Origin: a sulfur-oxidizing endosymbiont of Gigantopelta aegis
GTDB taxonomy: Bacteria > Pseudomonadota > Gammaproteobacteria > GRL18
DNA length: 64,000 nt
NCBI RefSeq assembly: GCF_016097415.1
Contig: NZ_JAEHGE010000001.1
Location: forward strand, 3,414,857-3,478,856
Direction: 5' to 3'
The notes beneath the pieces are model-generated. The model worked only from the letters and a program-made list of their open reading frames with translations, did not search any database and was not told the DNA's origin. The translations under genes were made by a program, and so were the position numbers. The stretch's first letter is position 1; the number at the start of each line of letters is the position of its first letter. Positions 26,880 to 36,691 of this stretch are shown here, in pieces.

Positions 26880-27293
26880 TTAAAAACGACTGTCATTTTC
26901 ACAAGGAATACCATCATAATCACCATCCATTTTTGTATTTGGACAGTTATTATTAAAGAATATAGCTTCTGCTCTTGAATTCATTTGGCTACAGTATTGC
27001 CTTTCATCACATTTGAAACTTGAAATTCTACGATTTTTGGGTCTATCATTTTTATATGTTGTACTTGGAACTACTGTTAATGAGCCTTTAATTGGTTCAT
27101 ATCTTTCACATATGGTTCCTTTTGGCACGCTCCCATATATAACTTCACCATCTTTAGTAATGCATTTTTTTTGTTCTCCTAAATCAGAGATGCTTATCGA
27201 ACTCTGAAAAAATGGTAAGTCATTTTGTTTGTATAGTAAGTTTCCGTACCATCCAATTATTAGAACTACGGTAATTATAATTATTTTTTTCAT
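26880..27293 (-). CDS. Membrane-anchored Excalibur-domain protein
   Basis: 137 residues: an N-terminal membrane or signal helix (IIIITVVLIIGWYGNLLY), a middle part with GEVIYGSVPKGTICERYEP, and a C-terminal Excalibur module (CSQMNSRAEAIFFNNNCPNT then DGDYDGIPCEN). Excalibur is a small calcium-binding domain (DxDxDGxxCE) found on extracellular nucleases and surface proteins. Function unknown; likely faces the periplasm. It shares a cassette with the small membrane protein. Confidence 0.75.
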   Translation of the reverse strand: MKKIIIITVVLIIGWYGNLLYKQNDLPFFQSSISISDLGEQKKCITKDGEVIYGSVPKGTICERYEPIKGSLTVVPSTTYKNDRPKNRRISSFKCDERQYCSQMNSRAEAIFFNNNCPNTKMDGDYDGIPCENDSRF

Positions 27294-27309
27294 TTCTATT
27301 TTTACTTTA

Positions 27310-27408
27310 ATCTAACGACCTAGCTCAGCGGCAGGCGAAAGTGGCGCGTATTTTTGCTTCGCAAAAATCGCGACGCTTTTGACTGTCAGCTGTAGCGTAT
27401 TGTTGGAC
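27310..27408 (+). other. attC site (cassette array site 4)
   Basis: 5' core ATCTAAC (27310-27316) and 3' core GTTGGAC (27402-27408) both match RYYYAAC/GTTRRRY exactly. The arms pair through AGCTCAGCGGCAG/CTGTCAGCT and CGCG-ATTTTTGC/GCAAAAAT-CGCG around a short TTC loop. This is the best attC of the array. Confidence 0.9.
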
Positions 27409-27526
27409 GAACCGCTATCGCGGAGAAAACAGCTCATCACTCTAATTTAGTGTAACCTCATAAATTACCGCTTACACCAATAAGCAGGTTTGTGTGATCT
27501 CTTCAAATAACAGAGGTTACAACCTA

Positions 27527-28081
27527 ATGAAAACACCAAATAATAAACAATTCAAGCAATATTATGCATTACACTGCAAACATTTAAAACTTAAAGGCCT
27601 GCAACCCAAAACCATTGATGCATACTCCCGTGCCATTCGACGAATTGGTGAGTATTTTAATGGAAAACTAAACAATCTGACTGAAAACCAACTCATCGAC
27701 TACTTTCATGCACTTCTAGAACGGCTTTCTTGGAGTGCCGTAAAGCTTGATCTCTATGGTTTAAAATTCTTTTATATTCATGTTTTGAAGAGAAATTGGG
27801 TTGATATTCCTATTATTAAGCCACCTAAAATCGTTCGTATCCCAGACATTATCACCATTGATGAAGCCAATAAACTTTTTCTTTCAACTCGCAAACTCAG
27901 TTATCGTGTATTGTTCTTCACCTTGTACAGCATGGGACTTCGATTGGGTGAAGGGCTTCGTTTACAAGTAGGCGATATTGATGCCATCAATTGTCGAGTA
28001 CATATTCGCAATGCCAAAGGCAATAAAGACCGACTGGTTCCCTTGCCTACCAGACCGGAGTCTTGGCCACCCATGATCTAA
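27527..28081 (+). pseudogene. Tyrosine recombinase, C-terminally truncated
   Basis: From ATG 27527 (AGAGG site) the product has a SAM-like core-binding part (LKGLQPKTIDAYSRAIRRIG) and the first catalytic segment (LYSMGLRLGEGLRLQVGDID with the box I Arg, then NAKGNKDRLVPLP with the beta Lys). It ends at 28081 right after TTGGCCACCCAT, lacking HxxR and the nucleophilic Tyr. The cut coincides with a half copy of the palindrome at 28880. It resembles the IS91-associated/XerC-like integrases rather than IntI, and lies at the wrong end of the attC array for an integron integrase. Confidence 0.8.
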
Positions 28082-28204
28082 ACCCAGTGTAATACAAATA
28101 ATAAGCTGAAACAAATGCTCATGGGATAGCATTACTTGAATATTGTACGTTTATATTCTATACTTTCCATTCAGCTGTCATCCCGATTAAATGGAGTTAA
28201 TCAA

Positions 28205-28248
28205 ATGTCCACCCCAAGAAGCCAACAAATCAGTCTTTCAGATACTAT
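28205..28248 (+). pseudogene. Start of a REP-associated tyrosine transposase (RAYT), cut by ISa
   Basis: ATG 28205 (GGAG site) reads MSTPRSQQISLSDT and is then interrupted by ISa. The string QISLSDT at the extreme N-terminus is typical of Y1/RAYT transposases that process REP palindromes. Only 14 codons remain. Confidence 0.45.
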
Positions 28249-28868
28249 AGTGGACCCCGAAAACTGGACAATAGGTTAAGATATAAGAGCTAACCTAACG
28301 GGGAACAAAAAATGAGCACAAAAAGAAAAACATTCAACAACAAATTTAAAGCAAAAGTAGCCATTGAGGCTTTGAAAGGTCAAAAAACAGTCGCAGAAAT
28401 TGCGTCAGAATTTGAAGTGCACACCACCCAGGTCAATAGCTGGAAAAAGCAGATGCTTGATGGTGCAGCCGATACTTTTTCAAAAAAATTAGAGAATAAA
28501 GATGCTGAACATGAAAAGGAAAAAGAACACCTGTACAGCCAAATAGGTCAACTAAAAGTAGAGGCTGACTGGCTGTCAAAAAAAGTTGAAGATGTTCAAC
28601 TGAGTAGAGCAGAAAAGCGGTGTTGCATAGAAAAAGAGCACCCTCAGTTGAGCATCAAAAAACAATGTGAGCTTATCGGCCTGAACCGTTCAAGCTATTA
28701 CTATCAACCTAAAAAGCCTCTGCAAAATAAAGATTTAACATTAATGAATTTGATTGATGAGTTGTACACAAAACATCCATTCTATGGCAGTCGTCAAATT
28801 CGTAATGCATTAAGATTGAAATGTTATAAAATTAATCGTAAAAAGTTCAACGGCTTATGCGGATCATG
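28249..28868 (+). mobile_element. ISa copy 2, 5' 620 bp only
   Basis: It starts with the ISa left end AGTGGACCCC and is nearly identical to copy 1 up to GGATCATG (28868). There the sequence switches to AACATGG, the flank of the palindromic repeat. The right 795 bp, including the DDE core, are absent. Confidence 0.92.
28312..28868 (+). pseudogene. ISa transposase, truncated copy
   Basis: The HTH region is in the correct frame here (KTVAEIASEFEVHTTQVNSW), unlike copy 1. It continues through IKKQCELIGLNRSSYYY and HPFYGSRQIRNALR, then leaves frame at the same AAAAAG run as copy 1 and is cut off before the catalytic domain. Confidence 0.88.
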
Positions 28869-28879
28869 AACATGGTTTT

Positions 28880-28915
28880 GGCCACCCATCATTTGATATC
28901 AAATGATGGGTGGCC
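28880..28915. repeat. Perfect 36-bp palindrome, copy 1
   Basis: GGCCACCCATCATTTGAT and its exact reverse complement abut with no loop, within a longer repeated block (AACATGGTT...TTAACTGATGCT) also present at 29777. It lies where ISa copy 2 is truncated and overlaps the end of the sorting-signal gene. Confidence 0.95.
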
Positions 28916-29593
28916 TTAACTGATGCTTTCTTCTAGTTGCTCCAATTAAGCCTAAAATGCCTGAAGCAAACAACCAAATTGTCGCTGGTGTAGGTACAGG
29001 TACAGCAGATACTGTATTAATGAGACCATAAGTGACATTATCAATTATTCCACCAGAACCTAACGGTAGAATTCTATTTCCATCAATTGCACTTGCTAGC
29101 CTGCTGTAGGAAACTGTTTTAAAAGTATTGGCCGTATCAACTATCCCAAAAAATTACTTGTTCCATCCCCTATAATGGCTTTAGTATTTCTGGATTGTGC
29201 ATTTAAAGTAATTTTAGCCAATAAATTAGAACCATAATTAGAACCATCATAAACGCCAAAATCCAAACCAAAAGCATTAATTCCACTATCAAACTCAAAA
29301 GTGCCACTGCCACTTGTTGATAGGTAGTTGGGATTAAATCCTTGAGAAGTATTATTTCCACAATCAAAATTGTTTACGCATCCATATACAGATGTTGTGA
29401 ATTTATAGCTTCCGCGATTAATACCAGATAAATAATTTCCTTGATGAATATTATCAAGGCCATCAATGGTAAAATTTGTAACAAAACTTTCAAAAACCGC
29501 TCGATCATCAAAAGTGATTAATGTGGCCTTAGAGTTAACAGAAATAGCTAAAAAAAATAGGGTGAGTAAAATTAGTTTTTGATTCATTTTCAT
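28899..29593 (-). pseudogene. Exported protein with VPxxP/PEP-CTERM-like sorting signal, one frame break
   Basis: The N-terminus is a signal peptide (QKLILLTLFFLAISVNSKA). The middle part is Gly/Asn/Ser-rich and beta-like. The frame stops at 29141 after DGTSNFLG. One more T in the run of six (29150-29155 region) reads SNFFGIVDTANTF and continues to a C-terminal VPVPTPATIWLFASGILGLI followed by GATRRKHQ: a proline motif, a hydrophobic helix and a basic tail, the architecture of PEP-CTERM/VPxxP exosortase-type signals. Restored length is 231 aa. Such proteins are exported and often linked to exopolysaccharide. The stop codon lies in the palindrome. No exosortase gene is in the window. Confidence 0.75.
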
Positions 29594-29776
29594 ACGATAA
29601 TCCTTAATTTATATATAGTTATTAAAAAAAAGCATTAATTATGCCAATAATATTTATTTCTTTATTTTCAATTGGATAAAGAAAATTTAGTATTTAATGA
29701 ATCTTTAATGTGTAAAAAAAATGGACAATGTTTTAAGTTCGAATTTTGATAGTTTTTGACCTAAAACAGAACATGG

Positions 29777-29820
29777 TTAAGGCCACCCATCATTTGATAT
29801 CAAATGATGGGTGGCCTTAA
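29777..29820. repeat. Perfect 44-bp palindrome, copy 2
   Basis: Contains the same 36-bp core as 28880-28915 and extends by TTAA on both sides. The two copies bracket the sorting-signal gene in the same orientation of their flanks. Confidence 0.95.
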
Positions 29821-30068
29821 CTGATGCTCATTGGGTGGAATAATTATTTATTATGGATAAGGAAGTTCTTAACGAAACAAACTATGCAGCAGTTAACAGG
29901 AAATTATTATTGTAACGGTTGACAAGTATACATTTACTGTGAGGCAATGCAGATGGATATGTTGCTGTAAATTTTGCCCCCAGGTATGCAAAACACACGT
30001 CACACCCAGTTGACCACGCAAGCATTTATGGGTTTTGGAAAACTGTCTTTTTAGAATCAGAAGTTATG
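29821..30068. other. Gene-free spacer
   Basis: About 250 bp between the palindrome and the PIN toxin gene without a supported reading frame. I see no RNA gene or recognisable IS end in it. Confidence 0.4.
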
Positions 30069-30437
30069 TTAAATGTTGTAGGGTATCCTGACGGTTGGAT
30101 CGTATTCTGAAAAATCTTTAGTGTTTCTGGTGACCAGTAGTCGTTCGGAAACTAATGCAGTCGCATGAATAATTGCATCGGGTAGTTTTATTTTTCTGTT
30201 TTTTCTTATTTCAACAGCTTTAATACTGATAGGCTGATCCAGATTGATTGTCGTAAAAGTTTGAGACAGCCATTGTTCAATATTAATATGAGGGTTTTTG
30301 TCCCCACCTACCATTACTTCCATCCATGTGATTGTGCTTACTGCTTTATCTTTGAATAATTCAATCTCATCTTTGGCTGATTGAATGCCATTTAGATAAT
30401 CAATAAGAATACAGGTATCAAATAAAGCTTTCACCAT
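30069..30437 (-). CDS. PIN-domain toxin (VapC family)
   Basis: 122 residues with all PIN acidic positions: FDTCILIDYLNG (first Asp), ITWMEVMVGG (Glu), IKLPDAIIHATA (Asp) and VTRNTKDFSEYD (Asp). VapC toxins are Mg-dependent RNases that cleave tRNA or rRNA. It overlaps its antitoxin by 7 bp. It is a different subfamily from the split PIN toxin at 19484/24624. Outside the attC array. Confidence 0.9.
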   Translation of the reverse strand: MVKALFDTCILIDYLNGIQSAKDEIELFKDKAVSTITWMEVMVGGDKNPHINIEQWLSQTFTTINLDQPISIKAVEIRKNRKIKLPDAIIHATALVSERLLVTRNTKDFSEYDPTVRIPYNI

Positions 30438-30643
30438 TCATCCCTAAGTTTTTCTTGATAGCTAAGCCCATCGTCACTTTTATTTTTCCATGCTCCAAAG
30501 GCATCAATATGAGGCTGTTTATTATTTTTAACAAATAAATCAATAGCTCTACGAATAGCTTCGGCTCTGGAAATGCTGAATTTATCACACAGCTCGGATA
30601 GAGAGTGTATTTGACCTTCGGGTATATCAACTAATGTTTTCAT
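30431..30643 (-). CDS. Ribbon-helix-helix antitoxin of the PIN pair
   Basis: From ATG 30643, 70 residues: MKTLVDIPEGQIHSLSELCD then KFSISRAEAIRRAIDLFVKN, a ribbon-helix-helix domain, with a C-terminal toxin-binding tail (GAWKNKSDDGLSYQEKLRDEW). The frame extends upstream, but those codons lack a ribosome site. It represses the operon and neutralises the PIN RNase. Confidence 0.88.
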   Translation of the reverse strand: MKTLVDIPEGQIHSLSELCDKFSISRAEAIRRAIDLFVKNNKQPHIDAFGAWKNKSDDGLSYQEKLRDEW

Positions 30644-31166
30644 AATTTTTACCGATATATGATATCTATATAGTATATGCTTAATGTTATATGCCTTCAA
30701 CTGCATTTAATGCCAATTATGTTAAATTGGCGCACCTAAAATGCGCTAAATGACCTGAAAAGACAGGTTTTAAACTATTATTTGTATCAAAAAAGCTGAT
30801 TTTAGTTTAGCAGTTTTTATTAATTGATCAAAATGACGTTTTTTTAGTAAATATTATGTTTTTGGCCTAAACACAATGGTTTCATGGACTGTTGTCCCGT
30901 TTTATTGGAGAGATAATCTTCTGATACCTATACAACGTTGTACTCTAATAGTACTCATGAAATTGAAGAACCAAATTTACGTGTACGTATTCGCTAAGCT
31001 GAGTCTTTGTCTAAAAAGTTTCAAATGGACTAATGGATGGCGCTTATAGGACTTCACCAGTTTGTGCTGAAAAACGCACTCTAAAATGGTAAAAAAGCTC
31101 GAAATGTGTTATTTTTCGCGCTTCTAAATCATTTATTTATATCACATTATGTGGGGAAGCATACTG
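30644..31166. other. Intergenic region upstream of miaB
   Basis: About 520 bp. It should contain the miaB-operon promoter and the antitoxin promoter. A 26-codon forward fragment ending EEPNLRVRIR before 31000 may be a gene relic, but it is too short to assign. No RNA gene seen. Confidence 0.4.
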
Positions 31167-32492
31167 ATGCCCGGTAAGTTGTATATTCAAACCTTTGGTT
31201 GCCAGATGAACGAGTATGACTCGGCTAAAATGGCTGACGTATTGCGTGAATCCCATGGTGTAGTGCAGGTGCAAGAACCTAAAGATGCCGATATTTTATT
31301 GTTAAATACTTGTTCTATAAGAGAAAAAGCTCAGGAAAAAGTGTTTTCCTTATTAGGTCGCTTTCGCCAGTTAAAAGAACTCAATCCTAATATTGTTATT
31401 GGAGTAGGGGGTTGTGTTGCCAGTCAGGAAGGGGAGTTGATTCGTGAGCGTGCACCTTATGTAGACTTGGTGTTTGGTCCTCAGACTCTGCACCGTTTAC
31501 CGCAAATGCTGAATGAAGTCTCGACCATTCATAAGCCTGTGATTGATGTCTCTTTTCCCGAAATTGAAAAATTTGACAATTTACCCGAGCCACGCGCCGA
31601 TGGACCTAGTGCCTTTGTCTCGGTTATGGAAGGCTGTAGTAAATACTGTACTTTCTGCGTGGTACCTTATACCCGTGGTGAAGAAATCTCCCGTCCTTTG
31701 GATGATGTGATTGCTGAAATTGCTTCCTTAGCGGGGCAGGGCGTTATTGAAGTCAATTTATTAGGCCAAAACGTTAATGCCTATCGTGGTGAAACCCATG
31801 AGGGTGATATTGCTGATTTAGCGATGCTGATACACTATATTGCCCAGATAGAAGGCATACAGCGAATCCGTTACACCACCTCACACCCCAATGAATTCTC
31901 CGACTCCTTAGTAGATGTCTATCGTGAAGTGCCTGAACTGGTTAGTTTCCTGCATTTGCCGGTACAAAGTGGCTCGGATCGTGTGTTGAGCATGATGAAA
32001 CGCGGCCATACCGCTTTAGAATATAAGAGTAAGATTCGTCGTATCCGTGAGGCGAGACCGGATATTTACATATCCTCCGACTTCATTATTGGCTTCCCCG
32101 GTGAAACGGAAGCAGATTTTCAGGCCACGATGAAACTCATTGATGATGTACGTTTTGACCAGAGCTTTAGCTTTATCTATAGCCCCAGACCGGGAACACC
32201 AGCCTCTGCTTTGCCGGATGATGTACCCATGGCGGTGAAAAAAGAACGTCTGAGTCAGTTGCAGGCACGTATCAATGAATTTGCCCATGAGTATTCACAA
32301 GAAATGGTGGGTAGCGTGCAACAAGTATTAATACATGGTATTTCCAAAAAAGACAAGGCTGAAGTATCAGGGCGTACTGAAAATAATAGGGTGGTGAATT
32401 TTGATCCACAAGGGCAGGATTTAATTGGTCATATTATCCCAGTCAAAATTACTGCGGTTTATAGTAATTCATTACGGGGTGAGTTGGTTTAA
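31167..32492 (+). CDS. miaB: tRNA-2-methylthio-N6-dimethylallyladenosine synthase MiaB
   Basis: I choose ATG 31167 ([20 protein letters not shown]), preceded by GGGGAAGC; the frame opens 18 bp earlier without need. The 441-residue protein has the UPF0004 domain with cluster cysteines ([26 protein letters not shown]), the radical-SAM CxxxCxxC ([16 protein letters not shown], about residues 150-165) and a C-terminal TRAM domain ([20 protein letters not shown]). It methylthiolates i6A37 in tRNAs reading UNN codons. It overlaps the next gene by 1 bp. Confidence 0.97.
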   Translation: MPGKLYIQTFGCQMNEYDSAKMADVLRESHGVVQVQEPKDADILLLNTCSIREKAQEKVFSLLGRFRQLKELNPNIVIGVGGCVASQEGELIRERAPYVDLVFGPQTLHRLPQMLNEVSTIHKPVIDVSFPEIEKFDNLPEPRADGPSAFVSVMEGCSKYCTFCVVPYTRGEEISRPLDDVIAEIASLAGQGVIEVNLLGQNVNAYRGETHEGDIADLAMLIHYIAQIEGIQRIRYTTSHPNEFSDSLVDVYREVPELVSFLHLPVQSGSDRVLSMMKRGHTALEYKSKIRRIREARPDIYISSDFIIGFPGETEADFQATMKLIDDVRFDQSFSFIYSPRPGTPASALPDDVPMAVKKERLSQLQARINEFAHEYSQEMVGSVQQVLIHGISKKDKAEVSGRTENNRVVNFDPQGQDLIGHIIPVKITAVYSNSLRGELV

Positions 32493-33571
32493 TGACGAAA
32501 ATAGAAACAAGTTCAGCACAATTGGTGCTGGAACCCGTGGATAATCACCGTTTGGTGAATCTTTGTGGTCAATTAGATGAACACTTACGTTTAATTGAAC
32601 GACGTTTGGCTGTACAAATTGCCAACCGCAGTAACCGTTTTAAAATAACCGGCAAGCCCAAAGACAGGGATGCGGCAATTTCGGTCTTAGAAATCCTTTA
32701 TGAAGAAAGTGCTAATGGTATTCTTGACCCGCAGAGGGTGCATTTGTTCTTACAAGAATCAGGCATTGAAGCACAGCTAAAAGACACGGCTAAGGCGCAT
32801 AAGCTCGAACCAAATGGTGAGCAAATTGATGATATTTCAATTTTAGCGGGGCGTAGTTTAATTAAACCACGCGGTACCAATCAACTGAGTTATTTACGCG
32901 GTGTTTTACAACATGATATCAGCTTTGGTATTGGTCCTGCCGGTACGGGAAAAACCTTTTTAGCGGTTGCCTGTGCGGTTCAGGCCTTGGAACGTGATGA
33001 AGTTCGACGTATTATTCTAACCCGCCCTGCGGTGGAAGCAGGAGAAAATCTGGGTTTTTTGCCGGGTGATCTATCGCAGAAAATCGATCCCTACTTACGT
33101 CCACTTTATGATGCCTTATATGAGATGTTAGGCTTTGAGAAAGTCAGTAAATTAATTGAACGCAATGTGATTGAAGTTGCGCCATTAGCCTTTATGCGTG
33201 GTCGTAGTCTCAATGAATCCTTTATTATTCTGGATGAGGCACAAAATACCACTCAGGAGCAAATGAAGATGTTTCTGACCCGTATTGGTTTTGGCTCAAC
33301 GGCTATTATCACTGGTGATATCACCCAGATTGATTTACCCGGTGGTCGTCCATCAGGCTTAAAGCATGTGATTGAAGTGTTGGCAAAAGTGAAAGGCGTT
33401 AACTTCACCTTTTTCAATTCCAAAGATGTGGTACGCCATGTTTTAGTGCAACGTATTGTTGATGCCTATGAAAAAAATGACCAATTACAAGCCAAACTCG
33501 AAGAAAAAGATCACTCAAAAAATAACTATAGAAGTGACCACCATAGCAAAGCCAGACGTTCAGACCGATGA
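32492..33571 (+). CDS. ybeZ: PhoH-like ATPase YbeZ
   Basis: 359 residues: an N-terminal KH-like region, then a PhoH P-loop domain with [17 protein letters not shown] (Walker A, about residues 145-160), [18 protein letters not shown] and the Walker [19 protein letters not shown]. YbeZ partners the rRNA-maturation endonuclease YbeY encoded next. The ATG overlaps the miaB stop (TAATG) and the end overlaps ybeY by 4 bp, so the block is translationally coupled. Confidence 0.95.
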   Translation: MTKIETSSAQLVLEPVDNHRLVNLCGQLDEHLRLIERRLAVQIANRSNRFKITGKPKDRDAAISVLEILYEESANGILDPQRVHLFLQESGIEAQLKDTAKAHKLEPNGEQIDDISILAGRSLIKPRGTNQLSYLRGVLQHDISFGIGPAGTGKTFLAVACAVQALERDEVRRIILTRPAVEAGENLGFLPGDLSQKIDPYLRPLYDALYEMLGFEKVSKLIERNVIEVAPLAFMRGRSLNESFIILDEAQNTTQEQMKMFLTRIGFGSTAIITGDITQIDLPGGRPSGLKHVIEVLAKVKGVNFTFFNSKDVVRHVLVQRIVDAYEKNDQLQAKLEEKDHSKNNYRSDHHSKARRSDR

Positions 33572-34080
33572 GTGATGACTTTAGCCTGTATCTGGATCTG
33601 CAAACTATCGTTTCTTCTGATAGCATTCCGGTACAAAGTAAAATGGAAGCATGGCTTAGACAAGCTTTGATTATCGAAGCAGAATCGGTGTCACTGCCTT
33701 TGGATGATGAGTATGAGTTAACCATTCGGGTTGTTGATAAAGAAGAAATTCGTGCTTTGAATGATACTTATCGACACATTGATAAACCGACCAATGTACT
33801 GTCTTTTCCCTACGAAGATTTATCCTTCGACTCCCCGATGGCTATTCCTTTGGAAGTTCAATTGCCTTTATTGGGTGATATAGTGATTTGTCATGATATT
33901 GTTATAGAAGAAGCAGCCGCACAAAATAAACTCCTTGAGGCACATTGGGCGCACATGGTTATTCATGGCTTATTGCACCTCAAAGGCTATGATCATATTG
34001 AGGATGATGAAGCAGAAATCATGGAAGCATTGGAAGTGAAAATCCTGCAACAGCTTGAGATTGCTAATCCTTATTTATAA
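33568..34080 (+). CDS. ybeY: Endoribonuclease YbeY
   Basis: 170 residues with the UPF0054 metal site [18 protein letters not shown] near residues 131-148 (H-x3-H-x5-H) and the family strand [20 protein letters not shown] followed by [11 protein letters not shown]. YbeY is a single-strand RNase involved in 16S rRNA 3'-end maturation and ribosome quality control. Length is slightly longer than E. coli YbeY (155 aa). Confidence 0.96.
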   Translation: MSDDFSLYLDLQTIVSSDSIPVQSKMEAWLRQALIIEAESVSLPLDDEYELTIRVVDKEEIRALNDTYRHIDKPTNVLSFPYEDLSFDSPMAIPLEVQLPLLGDIVICHDIVIEEAAAQNKLLEAHWAHMVIHGLLHLKGYDHIEDDEAEIMEALEVKILQQLEIANPYL

Positions 34081-34181
34081 CTACCCACCTTGAATACCGC
34101 TGATTTTGCATGTTTCTATAGGCTCATGTAGAATTACCCATCATTGATAAGACACAGACAAGAACCGGTTTATACGAAATT

Positions 34182-35054
34182 ATGAAAGAAGAACGACCCA
34201 GTAAGGCCTCTGCATTGAAAAGTAGGGGTCGAAAGCTATTACAATGGATTGGCAACACCTTGATTGGCGAAATCAGTGATAAATCACGTTTAATGGAAAT
34301 ACTGCGTGATGTTCAGTCGCGTAATATCATTAGTAATGAAACCCTCTCCATGATCGAAGGGGTGATGGAAGTGACGGACATGCAAGTGCGTGAAGTCATG
34401 GTTCCACGCTCACAAATGACCGTTATTGAACGCGATGCCAATGCGGATGATATTCTTGCCTGCATTATTGACTCCGCACATTCACGCTTTCCTGTCATTG
34501 GTGACAATCGTGACGATGTTGAAGGCATTATTCTGGCGAAAGATATGCTTAATTTCTTTGCTAAGGAAGATCATCATTCTTTGGACTTAAAAGAATATAT
34601 GCGACCAGCGGTGTTCATTCCAGAAAGTAAGCGTCTTAATGTTCTGTTGAGGGATTTTCGGGCAAATCGTAATCACATGGCCTTGGTGGTCGATGAATAT
34701 GGTGGCGTTGCGGGCCTAGTAACAATTGAAGATGTATTGGAAGAAATTGTCGGCGAAATTGAAGATGAGCATGATGTCGAAGAAGACAGCAATATCAGCT
34801 CTCATGGCGAAGGCATTTATACCGTTCAGGCGCTCACTGAAATTGATGAATTTAACGCCTTTTTTAAGTCTGACTTTAGAAATGACAAATTCGACACCAT
34901 CGGCGGTATTATTATGAATGCCTTTGGTCACATGCCACAGCGTGGTGAAGAAATTGAGCTAGGCAATTTTCGTTTTAAGATCAGTCGTGCCGATCACCGG
35001 CGGATTCATAGTCTCAGAGTGATCCGTATTGCCGTCACAGGTCGCTCCTCTTAA
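34182..35054 (+). CDS. corC: CorC/YbeX CBS-domain protein
   Basis: 290 residues: two CBS domains ([18 protein letters not shown] and [18 protein letters not shown]), the strand [20 protein letters not shown] and a C-terminal CorC_HlyC domain ([20 protein letters not shown]). It lacks the DUF21 membrane part, as in YbeX/CorC. Linked to magnesium/cobalt efflux and, by gene context, to ribosome metabolism. A 101-bp gap separates it from ybeY; lnt follows after 18 bp. Confidence 0.95.
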   Translation: MKEERPSKASALKSRGRKLLQWIGNTLIGEISDKSRLMEILRDVQSRNIISNETLSMIEGVMEVTDMQVREVMVPRSQMTVIERDANADDILACIIDSAHSRFPVIGDNRDDVEGIILAKDMLNFFAKEDHHSLDLKEYMRPAVFIPESKRLNVLLRDFRANRNHMALVVDEYGGVAGLVTIEDVLEEIVGEIEDEHDVEEDSNISSHGEGIYTVQALTEIDEFNAFFKSDFRNDKFDTIGGIIMNAFGHMPQRGEEIELGNFRFKISRADHRRIHSLRVIRIAVTGRSS

Positions 35055-35072
35055 GTGTCATGGGTATAGGGA

Positions 35073-36680
35073 ATGATGACTAAAAGGAATACCATGCCTC
35101 TGCCCGCTTCTTACCCTGTTGACTCTTATTGTTCGCGAGCGAGTCTGCTTGAGTTTTTACCACAGCAATGGCTGGTTGTACTCACAAAGGGGTGGTCGTC
35201 CTGGTTTTTAGCGGCCTTGCTGGGAGCAATCATTCCCTTATCCTTTGCGCCATTTAATGTCCAATACCCATTTTTGGCCTATCTACTTTTTTTCCCCATC
35301 AGTTTATTTGTCTATCAAATATTACATAGCCATTCAGCCAAAGAGGCTTTTTATAAGGGCTGGGTGTTTGGCACTGCTTTTTTTGGCGTGGGCGTGTCAT
35401 GGGTTTATGTTGCTATACATGATTTTGGTGCAGCACATTGGTCTTTGGCGGTGTTATTTACCAGTTTATTTGTTCTGATTCTATCCGTGTTTTACGGCTT
35501 TTTTGCCTGGAGTGTTTTTAACACCACTAAAAAGTTACAAGGCAGACATGATACAAGCCTGATATTGTTTTATGTGCCTTTGCTTTGGGTGTTATTTGAA
35601 TGGCTACGCAGTTGGGTGCTCACGGGCTTTCCCTGGTTGCTTGCAGGCTATCCCATGATCGATACACCCTTGTCGGGGTATGCGCCTGTGGTGGGTGTTT
35701 ATGGCCTATCTTTTCTGGTATTACTTGTAGCCATGTTATTGAGCTTGAGAATTAAGCCTATTGTGAGTGTGTCAGGTATGGCTTTAATTATTATTGGTGG
35801 GGTGTTATTAGGGCAGATTCAATGGTCCAAGCCTGTAGATGAACCTTTATCGGTCGCTTTAATTCAGGGCAATGTCAACCAATCAGTCAAATGGAATCGT
35901 CAGCAATTAGAAGCGACTAAAAAACTTTATGTGGCATTAAGCAAGCCACATTGGCAGGATAATGACCTGATTGTCTGGCCAGAAAATGCCATCCCGGTGT
36001 TTTATCATACCCTGGAAAATAACTTCTATCATCACTTGGATTTGCAAGCACGAAAAACGAATACGGAACTGGTCGTTGGCTTGCCGGTTTTTGATGATAA
36101 AACCGAGCAATATTACAATGCCATGACCAATTTTGGTGGTCAGCAAAGTTATTATTATAAAACCCATCTCGTGCCTTTTGGTGAATATGTGCCTTTGGCA
36201 TCACTCATTCGTGGCATTGTGAAGTTCTTTAATATGCCGATGTCAAGCTTTAGTGCTGGTGAAGCCGATCAAGATGCGGTGACGGTCAAGGGACATAAGG
36301 CGGTAGTGACGATTTGTTATGAAGATGTTTTTCCACAGGATATGATGCAACAAATTCCCCAATCACAATTTATGATCAACTTGTCTAATAATGGCTGGTA
36401 TGGTGATTCATTTGCACCACATCAACATTTAGAGATGTCACGTATGCGAGCCTTGGAAACCAGTCGTGATTTAATTCGCAGTACCACTAGTGGTATTTCT
36501 GCATTGATTGATGCCAGCGGCAAAGTTTTAGTCCAAGGGCCGCAATTTAAAGCAGCGGTGGTTAAAGGCAAGATTCAGCCGAGAACGGGCACGACACCCT
36601 ATGTTTTTTGGGGTAATCATCCCATTATTTTATTGTTTATTATTGCTGCTCTTGTAATGTTCAGACAAACGAGAGGCTGA
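35073..36680 (+). CDS. lnt: Apolipoprotein N-acyltransferase Lnt
   Basis: 535 residues with six or more N-terminal membrane helices (about 40-235) and a nitrilase domain (about 255-500). The catalytic triad is visible: Glu in VWPENAIP, Lys in YYYKTHLVPFGEYVPL and Cys in AVVTICYEDVFP. Lnt transfers the third acyl chain onto the N-terminal Cys of lipoproteins on the periplasmic face of the inner membrane. The PilZ-neighbour lipoproteins and the MCE auxiliary lipoprotein here would be its substrates. The AGGGA site precedes a double ATG; either Met is possible. Confidence 0.96.
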   Translation: MMTKRNTMPLPASYPVDSYCSRASLLEFLPQQWLVVLTKGWSSWFLAALLGAIIPLSFAPFNVQYPFLAYLLFFPISLFVYQILHSHSAKEAFYKGWVFGTAFFGVGVSWVYVAIHDFGAAHWSLAVLFTSLFVLILSVFYGFFAWSVFNTTKKLQGRHDTSLILFYVPLLWVLFEWLRSWVLTGFPWLLAGYPMIDTPLSGYAPVVGVYGLSFLVLLVAMLLSLRIKPIVSVSGMALIIIGGVLLGQIQWSKPVDEPLSVALIQGNVNQSVKWNRQQLEATKKLYVALSKPHWQDNDLIVWPENAIPVFYHTLENNFYHHLDLQARKTNTELVVGLPVFDDKTEQYYNAMTNFGGQQSYYYKTHLVPFGEYVPLASLIRGIVKFFNMPMSSFSAGEADQDAVTVKGHKAVVTICYEDVFPQDMMQQIPQSQFMINLSNNGWYGDSFAPHQHLEMSRMRALETSRDLIRSTTSGISALIDASGKVLVQGPQFKAAVVKGKIQPRTGTTPYVFWGNHPIILLFIIAALVMFRQTRG

Positions 36681-36691
36681 TATTTTATCGG

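Noticed and set aside
27527-28081. Truncated tyrosine recombinase as the integron integrase of the attC array
   Set aside because: It lies at the distal end of the array relative to attC orientation, lacks any visible attI, and its sequence is closer to IS91-associated/XerC-like recombinases. The IntI-specific insert region is not present in the remaining part.
30900-31010. Small coding fragment ending EEPNLRVRIR
   Set aside because: Only 26 codons, no start, no family resemblance.
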